Assembly: GCA_038527485.1 (NCBI GenBank)
Contig: JBCBFT010000027.1
Location: 1 to 64,000 of the forward strand
DNA length: 64,000 bases
Reading direction: 5' to 3'
DNA from: JALEFZ01 sp038527485
GTDB lineage: Bacteria; Bacteroidota; Bacteroidia; J057
Numbering within the stretch: the stretch's first letter is position 1; the number at the start of each line of letters is the position of its first letter. Made by a program: the position numbers and the translations under genes. Below the pieces are notes generated by a model, which worked only from the letters and a program-made list of their open reading frames with translations, did not search any database and had not been told where the DNA came from. Below, piece by piece: positions 1 to 7,680 of the stretch.

Positions 1-82
1 AATTCCAAGGCCAACGCCCCCCCAGATTACCTGTTACTAAGCTCGAATATTATAGTATAAAACTTTTGTTACACTGTACTAA

Positions 83-186
83 GTAAGACGATAGATTGAA
101 AGAGATGGTCCCAAACGGGATTTCAGAATGACGTCTCGACACCTAACTTATTGAACGAAGCGAAATCTCTCACAGGATCGTCTTAC
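83..186. repeat. REP-like intergenic element bounded by a 10-bp inverted repeat
   Basis: GTAAGACGAT (83-92) and its exact reverse complement ATCGTCTTAC (177-186) bound about 84 bp. The interior, read on the minus strand, contains CGCTTCGTTCAATAA, GACGTCATTCTGAAATCCCG and a CCC-AAA-CGGG mini-hairpin. This resembles the degenerate GTCATTCTGA/CGCTTCG intergenic repeats seen in many Bacteroidota. The rest of 1-212 holds no coding potential that I can see. The repeat-family assignment is from memory and is an inference. Confidence 0.4.
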
Positions 187-212
187 CTACTCACGTCTTC
201 CTATCTTATGAC

Positions 213-2198
213 CTACGATTCCACCTCTTTATTTCGCACATTTCCCTCCCCCAAACTTCGCCAACCATTGAATAATGCATCCACATCCATCGTCCACGTA
301 TACTCTCTGGCATAAAAATCATCTAATGCAGGACTGATATTTGAATCATACGCTTTGCCTAAGCGATGCCCCAAATTTAGCAATCCAGCCTTCAATCTTG
401 GTAAATTAGGAGCAGACTGGCTATATCCTACCAAGTGTTTCTTGCCACGTAATACCTGCCACAGTCCCCGCAAAGCCCTACTTGGCTGCCTGTAAGCAAG
501 ACTCAAAATAGGAAATGTCAATAATAATAACATAGCTCCCAACACATCCACCCATCGTTTATGTCTCCTTTGCTCGGGCTGTGCGAGACGATAGTTTGCG
601 GTAGCCAACTGGAAAGGCTGCAAGATCTGCTGAGGTCCCACTAGCATCTCTGTATCAGGCGGAACGATCTTCGCATCTACATTTAGTCCTTGAAGAGCCT
701 CCAGCATATCGAAGATTTGATTTGTGGGAAGCTGTGCATTGCAGTAGACGACTTCTTCAATTTGATAGAGACGGACGATTTGGCGAATCTCTTCAGGCCG
801 CCCTAAAAGATTCAAATCTGATCCATCTTGAGGATTATTTGTTGTACTAATGACTCCTACAACCTGGAGAGGATGAGGATAACTCGCAGAAAGCCAAGAA
901 AGCACAGACTGAATTTCCTTTAGATCCCCAACAAGAAGGATACGCCGATGGCTTTGTTCGGTAAAAAAGAAGTTTCCCTTCTGCCGCTGATTGATGAGCC
1001 CACGCGTTGCGAGCGCCATGATCATGGTAAAAACAGCTGACAGCCCGACGATCGCGCGGGAGAAATTTTGTATGGGTCCCACCATGTAAGTGATCGTGGC
1101 GATGGTAATGAATCCTAAGAAGGGCCCTAGGACCAGTGGCCGCAATCTAAAAGGCCTTTTGTAAGCACCCAGCGTCCAAAGTAAGGCAATAAATAACAAG
1201 GTGTAGGCGGGCATATACAACTGAGAAAACTCAGGAGGATAAGTTCCCCCTTCAATAAAGCGAATATAGTGCTCCCAGTAAGCCTTGATGCCATACATGC
1301 CTGCATACACCATCAAGCCCTCAAGCAAAGCAAACCCATAGCGTGTCGTCACTCGATACAAAACTGCCAGCAATGCCCGAAAATATACAGCCAGCCGAAT
1401 AGCAGCGATGAATAAGCGCTTACGTGTTCCTCCAAAGTGCTTCTTAGCAAAGATGATCATGGCCTGATAAAAGACCTTGACGTAGTTTAGGCTCCCTGTC
1501 TTTGTACTTTCTCCTTTATAATGAATGATGCGGGCATCGGAAAGATAGTAGTTTTTCATCCCTGCCAAGATCACTCTATAGGACATGTCAATGTCTTCCC
1601 CATACATGAAAAACGTCTCATCTAGACCTCCGATCTCCCTAATCAGAGAGGTCCGCATCCACATGAACGCACCCGAAAGTATTTCTATTTCATGATTCTC
1701 TTCCTTGTCTAGAAAAGTCAGGTGATATTTCCCAAAACGCTTAGACTTGGGAAAAAGCGCAGATAGTCCAAATATTTTATAAAAAGAAACCCAGGGAGTA
1801 GGAAGTGCCCGTTTCGATTCAGGTAAAAATTTTCCATAGCCATCGATCATTTTGATCCCTAAAGCTCCTGCGTCAAGATGCTGATCCATGAAGTCGATAC
1901 AACGGGTGAACGTATCTTCTGCCACAACTGTATCAGGGTTGAGCAGTAGGAGGTAGCGCCCCTTTGCGATGTCAATCCCCTGATTATTGGCCTTGGAAAA
2001 TCCTGGGTTATCTTGATTGTCGATCAAGATGACATCGTCAAACTTCTCCCGTACCATCTGCTGGCTTCCATCTTGGGAATTATTATCCACGACGATGACC
2101 TCGGCCTGTATGTCCACGATGGCACGCTGGACCGAACGCAAGCATTGCGCGAGAAAATGCTTGACGTTGTAGTTGACGATGATGATACTGAGGTCGAT
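213..2198 (-). CDS. Family 2 glycosyltransferase fused to a membrane and CoA-binding-like region
   Basis: The first ~240 residues form a GT2 (GT-A fold) domain: the strand SIIIVNYN, VVDNNSQDGS for nucleotide-sugar binding, LLNPDT as the metal-site region, and FFMYGEDIDMSYR near the acceptor site. Several membrane segments follow. Next is a Rossmann-like stretch starting RILLVGDLKE, as in the CoA-binding domain of polyprenyl-phosphate sugar transferases. The basic plus hydrophobic stretch RHKRWVDVLGAMLLLL resembles the entry into a bacterial sugar-transferase domain, but the catalytic part is absent or degenerate. It probably adds sugars to a lipid-linked or cell-surface polysaccharide. Start problem: GT2 homology continues upstream of the first usable TTG (2141) to an in-frame stop at 2211-2213, with no ATG, GTG or TTG in that part. 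ATC at 2196-2198, just after AGGAG, is placed here as the start with low certainty. The product is about 640-660 residues. Confidence 0.8.
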   Translation of the reverse strand: MDLSIIIVNYNVKHFLAQCLRSVQRAIVDIQAEVIVVDNNSQDGSQQMVREKFDDVILIDNQDNPGFSKANNQGIDIAKGRYLLLLNPDTVVAEDTFTRCIDFMDQHLDAGALGIKMIDGYGKFLPESKRALPTPWVSFYKIFGLSALFPKSKRFGKYHLTFLDKEENHEIEILSGAFMWMRTSLIREIGGLDETFFMYGEDIDMSYRVILAGMKNYYLSDARIIHYKGESTKTGSLNYVKVFYQAMIIFAKKHFGGTRKRLFIAAIRLAVYFRALLAVLYRVTTRYGFALLEGLMVYAGMYGIKAYWEHYIRFIEGGTYPPEFSQLYMPAYTLLFIALLWTLGAYKRPFRLRPLVLGPFLGFITIATITYMVGPIQNFSRAIVGLSAVFTMIMALATRGLINQRQKGNFFFTEQSHRRILLVGDLKEIQSVLSWLSASYPHPLQVVGVISTTNNPQDGSDLNLLGRPEEIRQIVRLYQIEEVVYCNAQLPTNQIFDMLEALQGLNVDAKIVPPDTEMLVGPQQILQPFQLATANYRLAQPEQRRHKRWVDVLGAMLLLLTFPILSLAYRQPSRALRGLWQVLRGKKHLVGYSQSAPNLPRLKAGLLNLGHRLGKAYDSNISPALDDFYAREYTWTMDVDALFNGWRSLGEGNVRNKEVES

Positions 2199-2219
2199 AG
2201 CTCCTGAATTTTATGGAGG

Positions 2220-2227
2220 CAAAGTTA
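2220..2227 (-). promoter_or_regulatory. Possible Bacteroidota -7 box for the glycosyltransferase
   Basis: On the minus strand TAACTTTG matches the TAnnTTTG -7 consensus. Transcription would start around 2213, giving a leader of only ~15 nt before the odd ATC start. No clear TTG -33 element lies 17-23 nt upstream, so support is limited. Confidence 0.3.
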
Positions 2228-2370
2228 TCATCCTTCTTTTAAGAAAAAAGGGATTCTGACAGTATTCCCCTCTACTTCATCTGTATCGCATGGATTTGCA
2301 TGATTTTTTAAAATCTGAAGTCTACTTCGTTTTTTTGAGTCAAAATCGAAGATTTCTCTAAATTGATACT

Positions 2371-2931
2371 ATGTACGCTGAGATCCTGAAAGAAAAGTTT
2401 CCACAAGACGAAAAAAATGGGCTATACCGAGTACCTAACTTACCCGCCATCAAGCTCGGACGGATATTGATACGTGACAAACGCATTGCAAGTCCCAGTG
2501 ATGTCATCGCCATGCATCTCCACTCGGGGACATTCAGTAGTGCTACCTTACTATTTACAGAAGATACTTGTTACTATGAAGATGGATCATTTCTAATAGA
2601 AGATATCAAAGAGGTACAAATGAGTGGAAATAAACTCATCGTATTTTCCAACCAACAAGCTCAGTTTTTACAGCATACCCTGCGCACAAAAAACGATCAA
2701 GTCGCGCACACCCTCAAGCGTATACTCGAGAATCTTTCCCGACACGATCCCACTGCTGAAAAAGTTGTAAAACAAAGTTATGAAGGCTACAGCAATACTG
2801 AGCTGGACTGGCTCAATATGAGAGATGAAATCATGCGTACCATCGATATGCTATACGATAGATACAATGATGGGAAATTGACCCTGCTGGACTATGAAGA
2901 GAAAAAAGAGGAACTATTAAGTCGTTTATAG
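2371..2931 (+). CDS. Small protein with PH-like N-terminus and SHOCT-like C-terminus
   Basis: A 186-residue protein with no signal peptide or membrane segment. Residues ~45-120 are rich in beta-strand patterns (ATLLFTEDTCYYEDGSFLIE, then NKLIVFSNQQAQFLQ), compatible with a PH-like or GRAM-type fold. The last ~25 residues, LYDRYNDGKLTLLDYEEKKE, look like the short SHOCT oligomerisation motif usually found at the C-termini of small bacterial proteins. Its function is unknown. It stands alone, with a 172-bp gap to the divergent glycosyltransferase gene and 256 bp before the CheB-CheR kinase. The domain reading is by eye, and the PH-like part is the weaker claim. Confidence 0.7.
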   Translation: MYAEILKEKFPQDEKNGLYRVPNLPAIKLGRILIRDKRIASPSDVIAMHLHSGTFSSATLLFTEDTCYYEDGSFLIEDIKEVQMSGNKLIVFSNQQAQFLQHTLRTKNDQVAHTLKRILENLSRHDPTAEKVVKQSYEGYSNTELDWLNMRDEIMRTIDMLYDRYNDGKLTLLDYEEKKEELLSRL

Positions 2932-3187
2932 ATCATCCGTTTTTACCCAGAAAAATAAAACGCCTACCCTCTCACTCAAAACCATGTGTAAATACAAGAA
3001 ATAGGGATAATTTCTTTTTTTCGATGACAATACCTTGATATATTTATATATATTGATTGCAACAAGTATTCTGTCTTTATCTTTCCTTTTCCAAAGCCAA
3101 GACATCATCATCACCCTACATCATTGATGAACAAATCAGCGGCAGAATACAAGATCTTCATTTTCTATAGGCTAAAATTACCTTGAT

Positions 3188-6100
3188 ATGAGCGCATATT
3201 CTCACAATTTTCCCATAGTTGGTATAGGTGCCTCTGCTGGTGGTCTTAAAGCAATCGAGGAAATATTACTGCACTTACCAGAGGACACAGGTATGGCATT
3301 TGTCATTATCCAACACCTCTCTCGTAGGTTCAAAAGTATGATGAAAGAAATCCTGGTAAAAGATACTCGGATGGAAGTCATCATGGCTGAAAATGGGATG
3401 AAGGTCTATCCCAACAACATCTACCTCATCCCTGCGGGGAATTATCTGACAATAGAAGAGGGACGTCTCAACCTCCGAGATCAAGAGATGGAAGATGCAC
3501 CTCACTTTGTGATAGACAATTTTTTGCATAGCCTGGGACAGGATGTAGGGCCTCGTGGTATTGCAGTCATTTTGTCGGGGACAGGATCTGACGGATCTCG
3601 TGGGATCCGTACCATCAAAAATCGAGGAGGAGTAGTCGTAGTACAGGAGCCTGAAAGCGGAGAGTTTGACGGCATGCCACTTAGCGCCATCGATACGCGA
3701 CTGGTAGATTATATCCTTCATCCAGAGGAAATCGCTGAAAAGTTAGTCTCACTCAGTCTGGAACCCATCCCTCTTTTGGAAGAGAATCAGGAGGAACCTA
3801 CCAAACTTCCCCTTTCAGATGAGAGTGTCATTGAGGATATCCTGGACCTGGTACGGAAATATTTTGAAATTGACTTTGCCTCATACAAGTCCAACACTAT
3901 ATGGCGCAGGATTGAGAAAGACATGATCGCCCAGAAGTTTCACAAACTTCAAGACTACTACTTATACCTAGCCGAAAATCCCGATCATGTAGGCCATTTG
4001 TTGCAAGAGTTGCTGATCGGAGTAACAGAATTCTTCAGAGATCCTGGAGCTTACGATTCGCTACGTGAAAATGTATTTCCCAACCTGATCAATGCATCCA
4101 AGGATAGACAGGAAATTAGGATTTGGGATTGTGCTTGCTCTACAGGACAAGAAGTCTATTCCCTTGCCATTGCGCTGCATGAATACGCTGAAGAAGTGGG
4201 CTTCCTGCCTAAGTTTACTTTCTTCGCTACAGATGTAGATGAGCGCGCCCTACAAATCGCCAGTAAAGCCCAGTATTCTCCCTCCAAAGTCAAGGGCGTA
4301 TCCCAAGACATCCTCGATAAGTATTTTGAGTACAACGGAGAAAACTACGAAGTCCGCAAATTCATTCGAGATCTGATCATCTTTGCGCGCAATGATGCCA
4401 TGGTCGATCCTCCATTCATCAACTTAGACCTCGTCGCCTGTCGCAACTTGCTGATCTACCTTCGTCCGATTGTGCAGCGACGCATCATTCTCAATTTTCA
4501 CTTCGGTCTTAAGCCAGGGGGCTTTCTATGGTTGGGAGCTAGTGAAAATGTGCTAGACTACAAAAATAATTTTAAGGTCCTCAGTGAAAAGTGGAAGGTA
4601 TACACCAGTTATGGTGAGACACCTAAATTTAGAAAATACTATAATCTCAATCTGGTCAATAAAAGAGGGAAGAGTTTTCCTTCAATCGTAAATCCAGGGG
4701 GAAACAAGGAGTTTGTTCAGACGAAGCGTCCCAAGATCCAGTTGACAAAACTGCTGATCTCAAAATTTGCCCCTGCTTGCATTATGATCAATGAGGAGTT
4801 TGAGATCCTCTACACCGCAGGAGGTGCAGGACAATACCTGAACTTTCCCGATATGGAATCCAATTTGAGCATCTTGAATATGGTCCAGGATGACCTCATC
4901 ATCATTATTCGGGATGCCATCAGACGCTTTGTGACGGAGTCGGGTCCTTTCCTCTATCCCAATGTACCAATAGAGTCTCGCAGTGGCGTGATCAATCTGG
5001 ACCTGATATTTGAGGATCTAGGTCTATCCTTTGGGCAGCAAATCTATCTGGTGCAGTTCAAGGAATATAAGATCGAGGATCTTAAAGCCTCTCCCACGAT
5101 CGTAAAGCCCGTCTCCAAAAAAGCCGAGGTCTACGACGTAATCAGAGATCTTCAAGAAGAACTCAAAATTGCGAAGCATGAAGTCCAAAATAGTCTCGAA
5201 GAGCTAGAGACCAGCAATGAAGAACTTCAGAGTTCGAATGAAGAATTACTTGCCGCCAATGAAGAACTGCAAAGCACTAACGAAGAACTTCAGTCTGTCA
5301 ATGAAGAACTATATACGGTAAACAGCGAGCTTCAGATTCGAAACAAAGAACTCTACGAATCAAGAGCGAATCTTGACAACCTACTCAACAGTATCGATCT
5401 AGGGGTATTATTCCTTGATAGCGAGCTGAATATCAAACTATTTACACCTCAATTTAGCAACCTCATCCTACTGGACGATAAAGATGTCGGTACTTCTATC
5501 GAGAAGTTTAGCATTCGTTGGGATTATCCCAGATTCATGGATGACATCATGGATGTGCTGATCGGTAAGAAGAACGATATCGTCAGAGAGGTGCAAATGA
5601 AAGCCAATAATGGTCATATCCCTCCCTACTACTATGTCAGGATCAATCCTTACAAGGTCGGTCTCAAAACGGAAGGAGTCATTGTCATGGCATTGGATGT
5701 TTCCAAGCGTAAGTATGCTGAGTTGGCACTCGCCAAATCTGAGCAGAATCAGCGAAGGATCTTGGAAATTATGCCCATCATCACTTCGATCATCAATCTG
5801 GAGGGTGAAATAATTTTCCGAAATCAGTCTGAAAATGGGTACAAACTGGATGAAATCGTAGGAAAAACCATCTATGATTTGATGCCCGAACAGGAGCGCC
5901 CAGTTGTCAAGAGTATTTTGGACAAAGTTGTGCGAACCGAAGTACCCGGTGAATATCAAGTACAGTTGGTCGGTGAGGGAGGAAAGCAAATTATTTATGA
6001 GAATAAAGTTTTTCCGCTCACAAACTCCACAGGAGAAATTGATGAATTATTGGTAGTAAGCACCGATTCTTCTTCTTCTGTCATGCAGGAACGCGCCCTC

Positions 6101-7228
6101 TTGCAGGAGATTGCCACGCTAAATGCCTTTTTACAGTTTGCTCCTGTCTTGCATTGGTTTAAAGACGAGACTTTCAGATACATCTTTGTCAATGACTACA
6201 GTAAGGGGGCTTACTTTGATCCTAGTCAAAAGGTAGTGGGTAACAACGATTTTGGATTATTTAATCAAGAAGTCGCAAATAGTCTTAGATACCGAGATGA
6301 GCAGATTCTTGCGACAGGGGAGATGCATCATCAAGTCGATCAGATCATAGATCGAGAGGGAAAAAAGCGTAATATTCTTTTTATCAGATACTTGGTTGAT
6401 TCTCCCCTCAAAGAAGATACAAAGTACATTGGAACTATCGGTTTAGAAATAGACAAATACCTCAATGAGACGAAGGCGATCTCGGAGGGAAAAAAGAAAT
6501 TAGAACAGGTAGTAGAGGAAAGAACCCAGTCGCTCATCAGTGCCAATCAAAATTTAAGAAATTTTACCAACTCAATTGCCCACGACCTGCGGAGTCCAAT
6601 CAGAGCCATCCTCAGCTATAGTCAGTTCTTGGCGATGCAAGCCAAGGATCAGTTTTCGGATGAGCAAAATAGATACATTCAAAATATCACCAATCAGGCC
6701 CAGCGAATGGGAGAATTGATCGATAGTTTGGTTGGTTTTGCACGCATCGGCTCTTACGCTGTTCGGAAGGAATGGCTTGAGTTAGAAATAATTGCTAGGG
6801 ATATTTTTTCGAACCTATCCTACATGACAGACGACATAGAGACAGAACTCATCGTTAGGGACTGTCCCCGAGTATGGGCTGATCTAGAATTGACACGTCA
6901 GACTATCACCAATTTATTTTCAAATGCCATTAAATACAATCAGCGTAAGGAAAAACGAATTATTGAGTTTGGAGGATATCCAGATAAGTCCAAATTGGAG
7001 ATAATATATTATGTGAAGGATAATGGAATAGGCTTTGATCCTATCTACGCAGAAAAGATTTTTGGACTGTTCGAACGAATCCACCCAGAATTACAAGAAG
7101 AGGGAAGCGGCATCGGACTCTCGATTGTCAAAAGGGCGGTAGAGCTTCAAAATGGTGCCGTATGGGCCACATCTGAGGTAGGACTAGGATCGACATTCTA
7201 TTTCAGTCTTCCGATGAAGCCCTCTTAA
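3188..7228 (+). CDS. CheB-CheR-PAS hybrid histidine kinase
   Basis: A 1346-residue soluble signalling protein. CheB methylesterase-like domain (~8-190): catalytic triad Ser16 in GIGASAGG, His43 in IIQHLS and Asp135 in GTGSDGSRG. CheR methyltransferase domain (~210-480): SAM-binding IWDCACSTGQEVYSLA and the RNLLIYL motif. A PAS-like segment follows (~525-620), then a coiled coil (~645-725) of repeated NEELQS heptads typical of this fusion family. Two or three more PAS domains span ~725-1090. The kinase core has phospho-acceptor His1132 in IAHDLRSPIR, an N-box NLFSNAIKYN and G-boxes DNGIGFD and GSGIGLS. There is no receiver domain and no transmembrane segment. No chemoreceptor or flagellar gene is nearby, so a classical chemotaxis role is doubtful. 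It probably passes phosphate to the receiver encoded 10 nt downstream. All catalytic residues look intact. Confidence 0.93.
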   Translation: MSAYSHNFPIVGIGASAGGLKAIEEILLHLPEDTGMAFVIIQHLSRRFKSMMKEILVKDTRMEVIMAENGMKVYPNNIYLIPAGNYLTIEEGRLNLRDQEMEDAPHFVIDNFLHSLGQDVGPRGIAVILSGTGSDGSRGIRTIKNRGGVVVVQEPESGEFDGMPLSAIDTRLVDYILHPEEIAEKLVSLSLEPIPLLEENQEEPTKLPLSDESVIEDILDLVRKYFEIDFASYKSNTIWRRIEKDMIAQKFHKLQDYYLYLAENPDHVGHLLQELLIGVTEFFRDPGAYDSLRENVFPNLINASKDRQEIRIWDCACSTGQEVYSLAIALHEYAEEVGFLPKFTFFATDVDERALQIASKAQYSPSKVKGVSQDILDKYFEYNGENYEVRKFIRDLIIFARNDAMVDPPFINLDLVACRNLLIYLRPIVQRRIILNFHFGLKPGGFLWLGASENVLDYKNNFKVLSEKWKVYTSYGETPKFRKYYNLNLVNKRGKSFPSIVNPGGNKEFVQTKRPKIQLTKLLISKFAPACIMINEEFEILYTAGGAGQYLNFPDMESNLSILNMVQDDLIIIIRDAIRRFVTESGPFLYPNVPIESRSGVINLDLIFEDLGLSFGQQIYLVQFKEYKIEDLKASPTIVKPVSKKAEVYDVIRDLQEELKIAKHEVQNSLEELETSNEELQSSNEELLAANEELQSTNEELQSVNEELYTVNSELQIRNKELYESRANLDNLLNSIDLGVLFLDSELNIKLFTPQFSNLILLDDKDVGTSIEKFSIRWDYPRFMDDIMDVLIGKKNDIVREVQMKANNGHIPPYYYVRINPYKVGLKTEGVIVMALDVSKRKYAELALAKSEQNQRRILEIMPIITSIINLEGEIIFRNQSENGYKLDEIVGKTIYDLMPEQERPVVKSILDKVVRTEVPGEYQVQLVGEGGKQIIYENKVFPLTNSTGEIDELLVVSTDSSSSVMQERALLQEIATLNAFLQFAPVLHWFKDETFRYIFVNDYSKGAYFDPSQKVVGNNDFGLFNQEVANSLRYRDEQILATGEMHHQVDQIIDREGKKRNILFIRYLVDSPLKEDTKYIGTIGLEIDKYLNETKAISEGKKKLEQVVEERTQSLISANQNLRNFTNSIAHDLRSPIRAILSYSQFLAMQAKDQFSDEQNRYIQNITNQAQRMGELIDSLVGFARIGSYAVRKEWLELEIIARDIFSNLSYMTDDIETELIVRDCPRVWADLELTRQTITNLFSNAIKYNQRKEKRIIEFGGYPDKSKLEIIYYVKDNGIGFDPIYAEKIFGLFERIHPELQEEGSGIGLSIVKRAVELQNGAVWATSEVGLGSTFYFSLPMKPS

Positions 7229-7238
7229 ACCTGGAAGT

Positions 7239-7661
7239 ATGATTGAAGTTCCTTACGTATTGATGGTAGATGACAACGAACTTGACCTAGAATTATCCAT
7301 CATGGCATTCAAGAAAATCAACCATAGAGTGCCTGTTGTCACAAAGCCATCAGGACAACATGCACTAGATTTTCTATTAGAACAACAAGTAAAATATCTC
7401 CTACCTGAAATAATATTTTTGGACCTCAAGATGCCCATCATGGATGGGTTTGAACTATTGGAAAAAATATATTTATACAGACTCAAGAAATTTCCCATCA
7501 TCGTTTTTTCAGGATCGGGCCTGCCAGAAGATCGAGCAAGGGTCCTACAATTAGGGGCTGACGCCCTACACGAGAAGCCCTTCGATTACTTTGGAAACAT
7601 TCGCATGTTTAGACGAATCATGATGCATCATGCAGACCACTTAGTCCCTAATTTTGCCTGA
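7239..7661 (+). CDS. Single-domain response regulator (Rcp1-like receiver)
   Basis: A 140-residue stand-alone receiver. The acidic pair is Asp11/Asp12 in LMVDDNE, the phospho-acceptor is Asp62 in IIFLDLKMP, the Ser/Thr switch region is at VFSGSG (~89-94), and the conserved lysine is Lys113 in HEKPF. There is no output domain. Receivers of this kind (Rcp1 family) are typical partners of phytochrome kinases. It starts 10 nt after the CheB-CheR kinase and ends 19 nt before the bacteriophytochrome, so the three are probably one operon. It could be a shared phosphate acceptor or relay between the two kinases. Its downstream target cannot be read from the sequence. Confidence 0.92.
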   Translation: MIEVPYVLMVDDNELDLELSIMAFKKINHRVPVVTKPSGQHALDFLLEQQVKYLLPEIIFLDLKMPIMDGFELLEKIYLYRLKKFPIIVFSGSGLPEDRARVLQLGADALHEKPFDYFGNIRMFRRIMMHHADHLVPNFA

Positions 7662-7680
7662 TGCTTAGGTCGCCCTGTCT

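Noticed and set aside
2013..2207. Plus-strand open frame of 64 codons opposite the glycosyltransferase
   Set aside because: It is Asp/Val-rich, lies fully antisense to conserved GT2 motifs and has no family resemblance.
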